From Ascaphus truei (lineage: Eukaryota; Chordata; Amphibia; Anura; Ascaphidae), in assembly GCA_036426205.1 (NCBI GenBank), contig CM071570.1, positions 140,635,048 to 140,699,047 of the forward strand: a DNA stretch of 64,000 nt. Direction: 5' to 3'. How positions within the stretch are numbered: the stretch's first letter is position 1; every line of letters begins with the position of its first letter. Made by a program: the position numbers and the translations under genes. This document shows positions 59,131 to 64,000 of this stretch, in pieces. The notes under the pieces are model-generated. The model was not told the DNA's origin and did not search any database. It worked only from the letters and a program-made list of their open reading frames with translations.

Positions 59131-59222
59131 CGGGAGGGAGGGGGAGAGCGGAAAGCCGCCGCGGGCCGCACAGTGAGTGCAGGTGCAGGTGCGGCCCGCG
59201 GGCTGCGTGTTGTGCAGGCCTG

Positions 59223-60418
59223 CAATAGAGAGTGTGAAGTCTATCAGAATGAGGTTCATACTCTCTGCAGAGAACTGAATGCCTCACAACAGGAGATACA
59301 ACAGTAGCCAGACAGCGGTGGACATATCACAAAACAAAGTTCATACTCTCAGCATAGCACTGAATCCCTCACACCAAGAGATCAGCAGTTGCCGCACAGA
59401 ACTGGAAGTCTCTAATAAAGAACTTCACAGTCTTGCTGAGGAGCTGAATATCTCTCAAAAAGCTGTCTACAGTCTTAGTATGGATCTTAAATTTTCTCAG
59501 AAGGAGCTTCACACCCTCAACTTCGAGATAGAAGTCTCACACCAGGAGACTTGAAGTCTCAACTCAAAAGTGCGTAAATGGAAAGAGGAGGCCCTGAATA
59601 TTACAGAGACTGTAAAAAGAGAAAATACAAGGTTGAAAAGAAAAAAATTCTGATTTGACTGACAACGTCAATGAAAAGAATGAAAAGCTTCATGAGCTAG
59701 AAAAAATGATGAAACTATTTGAATATCAAAAGTTGGAAGCATTGGAGCAACACACACAAGCCGAGCACCTTATACAGAACCAATTGCAAGGTCTGCGTAC
59801 GCACCTACAGATTGCCAAAGAGAAGCAGCGATCTCTACATGAAGAAAATCTGCAGGCTGCTAAAGAAGTACAGTGCTGCAGGAATGTCTGATTACCCAGT
59901 TTGTCCCCGCCAAGCAGCATGAGAAACTGAAGGCTACCCTGAGCATCACCAGAGCATTGCTAGAGGCCAAGATTAAGGTGACACGTACAAAGAGGGATCA
60001 CAATAGTCCAGAACTGAGGCAATGCTGTGGCCCGAGCGAGAAATCTGCAGAGCTCCAAATATAATGAAGAATTCTCAGAGCAGCTCCAGACACAGGATTC
60101 TCTTGCTGATAGCTAACTTCTAAAAAGGAGAAAGCAGCAGAGTAACTCAGAAGTACTACAAAGCTCTGTCCAAGCAAGGTTGGAAAGAGAAATGTATCTG
60201 TGCAAAATGATCTGCAAAGCTAACCATAACAAGGCTGCCCTAAAGAGAATGAAAACTCGTCTGCTAAATAGCCAGAATAACATCGGCCATTCTCCAATCT
60301 ATATGGAGAATGCAATGTCAAAGAAAGAATTATGTGCGAGTGAAGATGATCAAATAAGGCGCAAAAAACAACAAGGAGCGATCACTATTCTTAAAGTGAT
60401 GGTATATTTAACCCTGTA
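59223..60418 (+). pseudogene. Intron-less coiled-coil protein relic with 14-residue repeats
   Basis: At 59252-59554 it encodes at least six 14-residue repeats (two heptads each), for example HTLSIALNPSHQEI, HSLAEELNISQKAV, YSLSMDLKFSQKEL and HTLNFEIEVSHQET. A longer coiled coil follows: KWKEEALNITETVKRE, LHELEKMMKLFEYQKLEALE and LRTHLQIAKEKQRSLHEENL, then LITQFVPAKQHEKLKATLS and ALLEAKIKVT, and finally LEREMYLCKMICKANHNKAA near 60180. Stops or frame slips occur near 59308, 59552, 59650, 59888, 60062 and 60115. No introns are evident, and ATAAAATAAA lies at 60434, as in a retrocopy. It may derive from a ciliary or centrosomal type coiled-coil gene; I cannot name the parent. It is not obviously transposon-encoded. 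Confidence 0.6.
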
Positions 60419-60737
60419 AAATACAGAGATGTGAATAAAATAAATTATAACTTGTGCAAATACAAATATATAACAGTTGAAACTTCCTGCTCAGACCCTC
60501 TGGTGGGGCCTGTCTTCACTGGTCCCAAACGCAGGAATATTTTCTCACAATCCAGGGGGAGCAAATAAAAAAGGAGAGACAACAACACACAATTCTAATT
60601 GTAGGTGTATTATGATGGTGGGCAGTTATCAGGTCTGTAACTTGGCTCTATGTTCTGCCTACTCACAAGATAGAAGTGGTTTTCAGCACATAAACTGTGG
60701 CAATCTGTAGTCTGGATGTCAGGACAAACTGTGTCTC
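60419..60737. other. Unassigned
   Basis: ATAAAATAAATTATAAC follows the coiled-coil relic and could be its polyadenylation region. The remainder is not recognised. Confidence 0.35.
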
Positions 60738-61230
60738 CCAGTGGTGTCATAAGAGTGTACCTCATTAATAAGAGATTAATAGCTCCATAGCACAGATCAA
60801 TATGTATAAAATTTTTATATATAAAGTATAAAAAATGCACTTACAAAAATGCAACATAAAGGTCACATCACACTGACGAGTGTATTAGAGACTGCACGTC
60901 ACACACTGCTCAACACCCCGCCTCCATTGGACGTCCTCCGGTCCCTGATAGAAATCCTGGGGTTAGTTTTCAACCAGATGAATGTTACCACTGGCCTTGT
61001 GTCCTCGTGTAACCCGAATGACGTCACTATCTCAGCTTCTGTGGTAGGCTGGTGATCGGCAGTGCGTCTCCTCCTTGCTCAGCTGCTTTCGTGCTCAAAG
61101 AATAGAGGGATCCTACCACTCTACGCGTTTTTGCCCATCAAATCACGCTTCATCAGAAGATAAAAAAAGAAAGAAAATAGTCACAGATGAAGAAAGAAGA
61201 AGGTGATACAAATGGAAATAAAAGAAAATT
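60738..61230 (-). mobile_element. Reverse copy of the 47.7-48.2 kb PLE terminal repeat
   Basis: Reverse complement of 47716-48222 with scattered differences (AATAAGAGATTAATAGCTCCATAGCACAG, CAACACCCCGCCTCCATTGG, TGATCGGCAGTGCGTCTCC). It ends at AAAATTTTTTTTACCTGGG, where the truncated hAT-like copy begins. Confidence 0.75.
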
Positions 61231-62354
61231 TTTTTTACCTGGGTGATTGGAGGTGCAGGGGAGGGTGATTGAAGGTGCCGGGGTGGGTGATTGGAGGTGC
61301 AGGGGTGGGTGATTGGAGGTGCAGGGGTGGGTGATTGGAGGTGTAGGAGGGTGATTGGAGGTGCAGGGGGGGTGATTGGAGATGCAGGGGAGGGTGATTG
61401 GAGGTGCAGGGGAGGGTGATTGGAGGTGCAGAGGGGGTGATTGGAGGTGCAGAGGAAGTGATTGGAGGTGCGGAGGGGGTGATTGGAGGTGTAGGGGGGT
61501 TTATTGGAGGTGCAGGGGAGGGTCATTGGAGGTGCAGGGTAGTGATTGGAGGTGCAGGGGAGAGAGATATGAGGTGCAAGGGGGGAGAATTTGATGTGAG
61601 GTGCAGGGGGGGGAGAGTGATGGAGGTGCAGGGGGGAGAGGGATGTGTAGGCAGGGTGGAGAGGAGGTGAGGAGAGAGGGTGGTAGGGTGAGGGAATGCG
61701 AGAGGGGGGACAGGGTGGAGTGGTAGAGTGTAAGGCAGGGGGGGAGAGTGGATGGAGTGTGCAGGGGGGAGCTAGTTTGCAGGGAAGTGATTTGCCAGGT
61801 GAGGGGAGAGTGAGGTGAGTGCAGGGGGGAGAGTGATGGGACAGGTGCACGGGGGGGGAGATGATGTGGGAGGTGCAAGGGGTGGGAGGAGTGATAGTGA
61901 GGGTGCAGGGGGGGAGAAGAATGATGTGAGAGGCAGGGGGTGAGATGTGGAGCGGAGCAGGGGGGAGATGTCGATGGTGTAGGTGCAGGGGGGGGAGTAG
62001 TGAGCTGAGAGTGTGGAGGTGGGGGATCGATAGTAGTGATGGGGAGTGTGGGGTGTAAGCATATGGGGGAGAATGAGTAAGGTGCAGGGGGGGTAGAAAA
62101 TGATGTTGAGTCCGGGAGTGCCAGGGGTGATGCAGGTTGGGGTGAGGGGATGTGAGGTGCGAGGGTGCAGGGGGTGTGATGTCTTAGTGGCCGGTGGTTT
62201 TTCGTGTGTTTGATGTGGAGAGTGGAGTAATATGTGTTTGGGTGAGGGGGAGAGATGTAGGTATGAAGATAGAGTGTGCAGTATCGCGAAAGTTGATAGT
62301 GAGGGGTTCTTTCGGGGGAGATATGAATGACTGATGATGATGATGATGATGATC

Positions 62355-62393
<39 letters not shown>

Positions 62394-62504
62394 TGATGCG
62401 ATGATGATATGATGATGAGGGGTGCTGGGGGAGATATGAGGATGATGATGAAGGGTGCTGGGGGGATATATGATGAGGACGATGATGAGAGGTACTGGAG
62501 GGGA

Positions 62505-62538
<34 letters not shown>

Positions 62539-62564
62539 TGATTATGATGATGATGATGATGATC

Positions 62565-62599
<35 letters not shown>

Positions 62600-62704
62600 G
62601 AAGAGATGATGATGATTGATGATGATGATGATTTACTTACCATGCGGCCCAATCTTTTTTCCTTGGAGCAGTTCGGTCCTCTCACTTTCGAGTGTGCAGG
62701 CCTT
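61228..62704. mobile_element. Truncated reverse copy of the 56.6-59.2 kb hAT-like element
   Basis: G-rich GGTGATTGGAGGTGCAGGGG units mirror the C-rich minisatellite, then (TGA)n at 62335-62630 mirrors (ATC)n, then CATGCGGCCCAATCTTTTTTCC and GTGTGCAGGCCTT mirror the left terminus. The other terminus is missing. Confidence 0.8.
62335..62632. repeat. (TGA)n microsatellite
   Basis: TGATGATGA runs with short breaks, reverse of the 56711 array. Confidence 0.94.
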
Positions 62705-62985
62705 CTTAGGCAATTGTGAAACTCTTGCTGAGAGACTGTAATCTATTTCAGTGTTTCCTCATACTTCTGTTTCAGATTAGCAATCATTCACAAAGGAAAA
62801 GGGGAGTGGACTGGGCGCTTCTAAAGTGATGAAAAAGTGATAATGAATAAATGTAATAAAATGCAAAGTGCAAAGTGAATAAACTTTAAATACGTGATCA
62901 ACCAATGTCTTTCACCAACCAATAGTGAAGAAATAATAATGTGTAGCCCTGGTTCTATTTTGCCTCCAGAGACCCCCTCTGTTGC
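62705..62985 (-). repeat. Right-arm copy of 56369-56633
   Basis: Reverse complement of the segment between the LTR and the hAT-like element in the left arm, including the coiled-coil piece and AAGCGCCC...CCACTCCCCTTTTCCTTTGTG. Confidence 0.85.
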
Positions 62986-64000
62986 GTGCCGACGGTCGCG
63001 GGTGCCGCCGGAAGGCACGCGGACGGCACCCGTTGGCATGCCGAGAAGGGTGGGGGGCCGGAGCAGGAGGCACTATCGAGGGCCTCGCGGCGCAGCCGGC
63101 TAGCGGGGGGCCACCATTGTTCTGCTCGCAGTTGCGCAGTGTAGTCACACCGTGCGTACAAGTGTAGGAGTTGCCGCAGCAATGTTCAGAGCTTTGTGTA
63201 CGATTGGTGGGCATGTCACACATTGTAGAAACCACTGCTGGTACCCATTACAGTCGCGAGCCTCGCGCATGTAGAGAGCGTCACACTCGGTGCCCCACAT
63301 GCAAATTATGTTCCTGAGTGGACTACAATTCCCAGCAGCACCTGGGGATTGCCCTTTCACCCACATCACGTACAGCCAGCCAGCAAATAGGGTTTTGCAG
63401 CTTCTCCTGTGGAGGAAGGCTACAATGTTGCGGGGACCACGTTTGGCAGTTGGAGCTTGGAGCAGGAAGGGGAAGTAAGGGTGTAGGGAGCAAGTGGCTC
63501 CTACACCAGGCAAGGTAGATCCCCAGGCCCCAGGCAGGCCCCAATCCCCACTAGGGTAGTGGGTAGGTACTGAGGGACGGCCCCTAAGGTAGGGACCCTG
63601 CCCTTAGGTGTGAGTGTGTGTGCAGTCTTGTCAGTGTTATGGCTGTCAGTGCTGTGAGCGCTGACAAGAAGGACACAGGGCTGAGTGCAGTGTAGCTGCA
63701 GGTACAGTTAGTGCAGTGTAGCTGCAGGTACAGTTAGTGCAGTGTAGCTGCAGGCACAGTGTGAGTGCAGTGCGGTTGCTGCAGGTACAGTGTGAGTGCA
63801 GTGCGGTTGTTGCAGGTACAGTAAGTGCAGTGGGTTACTGCAGGTATTAGGGAGAAGTTAGTGTGAGGGGATCCGGGAGGTGAAGGGAGAGGTAGTGTGG
63901 GTGCAGGGGGTCAGTGACCCGCCTGCATAGGACAGTTATTCCCGCAGGCCCTAGGAGAATTCCCTGAAGTCACCATAGGTTGCTGAGCTGCAGGGACGCC
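62986..64000 (+). mobile_element. Gypsy-type LTR, right arm of the inverted duplication (runs off the window)
   Basis: Starts TGTTGCGTGCCGACGG after CCAGAGACCCCCTC and matches the reverse complement of 55355-56368 (GGACTACAATTCCCAGCAGC, ACGTACAGCCAGCCAGC, GGGACCACGTTTGGCAGTTGG). ~25-bp tandem units (AGTGCAGTGTAGCTGCAGGT) lie at 63685-63840. Continues beyond the right edge. Confidence 0.75.

Larger units (their letters stand above)
56634..59222. mobile_element. hAT-like non-autonomous element with ATC and C-rich repeats
   Basis: The ends CAGGCCTGCACAAC and GTTGTGCAGGCCTG are perfect 14-bp inverted repeats. Flanks CCATAGAG (56626-56633) and CAATAGAG (59223-59230) match at 7 of 8. Subterminal 'GGCCGCA' motifs lie at both sides. 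No transposase. The 2.6-kb interior is (ATC)n, about 1.8 kb of C-rich minisatellite and a GC-rich right end with GCTCATCGGGGAG repeats. It splits the coiled-coil relic. A truncated reverse copy is at 61228-62704. Confidence 0.85.

Overview
This window looks like intergenic, transposon-saturated DNA from a vertebrate with a large genome. An anuran amphibian is the most likely source. The reasons are the mix of L2-type LINEs, chromodomain Ty3/gypsy and other gypsy elements, many Penelope-like elements (PLEs) with GIY-YIG endonucleases and hammerhead-type pLTRs, hAT and Harbinger-type MITEs, and expanded microsatellites. I see no intact multi-exon host gene, no tRNA or rRNA gene, and nothing bacterial. 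Nearly all coding sequence is broken transposon protein. The one protein-coding relic that is not obviously transposon-derived is a coiled-coil fragment with 14-residue repeats (56.56-60.42 kb).

Layout. 0.28-7.63 kb: an L2-like LINE split by a chromodomain Ty3/gypsy element (5-bp target duplication TTGGT), whose 5' LTR is split again by a solo LTR (5-bp duplication GCTTG). 7.9-10.56 kb: a second copy of the same LINE on the minus strand, cut by a Harbinger-like element packed with CA repeats. 10.6-11.23 kb: a solo-type LTR. 11.5-13.32 kb: a minus-strand PLE 3' part with a GIY-YIG domain. 13.4-17.8 kb: sparse DNA with MITEs. 17.86-20.66 kb: a PLE with reverse transcriptase and GIY-YIG remnants between ~400-bp inverted pLTRs, carrying a 471-bp insertion with a 15-bp duplication. 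20.7-26.7 kb: sparse, AT-rich, with hAT MITEs, a fold-back and a CpG-rich patch at 25.43-25.76 kb.

26.7-29.7 kb is the first copy of a ~3-kb repeat, called family A here, carrying two hAT MITEs, a GC-rich minisatellite and a 457-bp PLE-type insertion. 29.7-33.64 kb is a cluster of PLE ends, including a well-formed hammerhead ribozyme motif at 29930-29985, plus a gypsy LTR with a gag start. 36.26-38.18 kb: a hAT-like element filled with minisatellite. 38.34-38.46 kb: a 116-bp near-perfect palindrome. 38.59-41.87 kb: a gypsy pol remnant with its LTR. 42.8-43.8 kb and 45.2-47.76 kb: further copies of family A. 47.7-48.2 kb: a pLTR. 48.7-53 kb: low-complexity DNA, including a G-rich block that may be poorly assembled.

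54.7-64.0 kb is a large inverted duplication. Each arm contains the same LTR, a short coding piece and the same hAT-like element full of ATC repeats and C-rich minisatellite. Between the arms lie the coiled-coil relic and an inverted copy of the 47.7-kb pLTR.

No co-operating set of host genes is visible. The recurring themes are nested insertion with readable target duplications, tandem repeats that expand inside non-autonomous DNA transposons, and hammerhead-like motifs in PLE terminal repeats.
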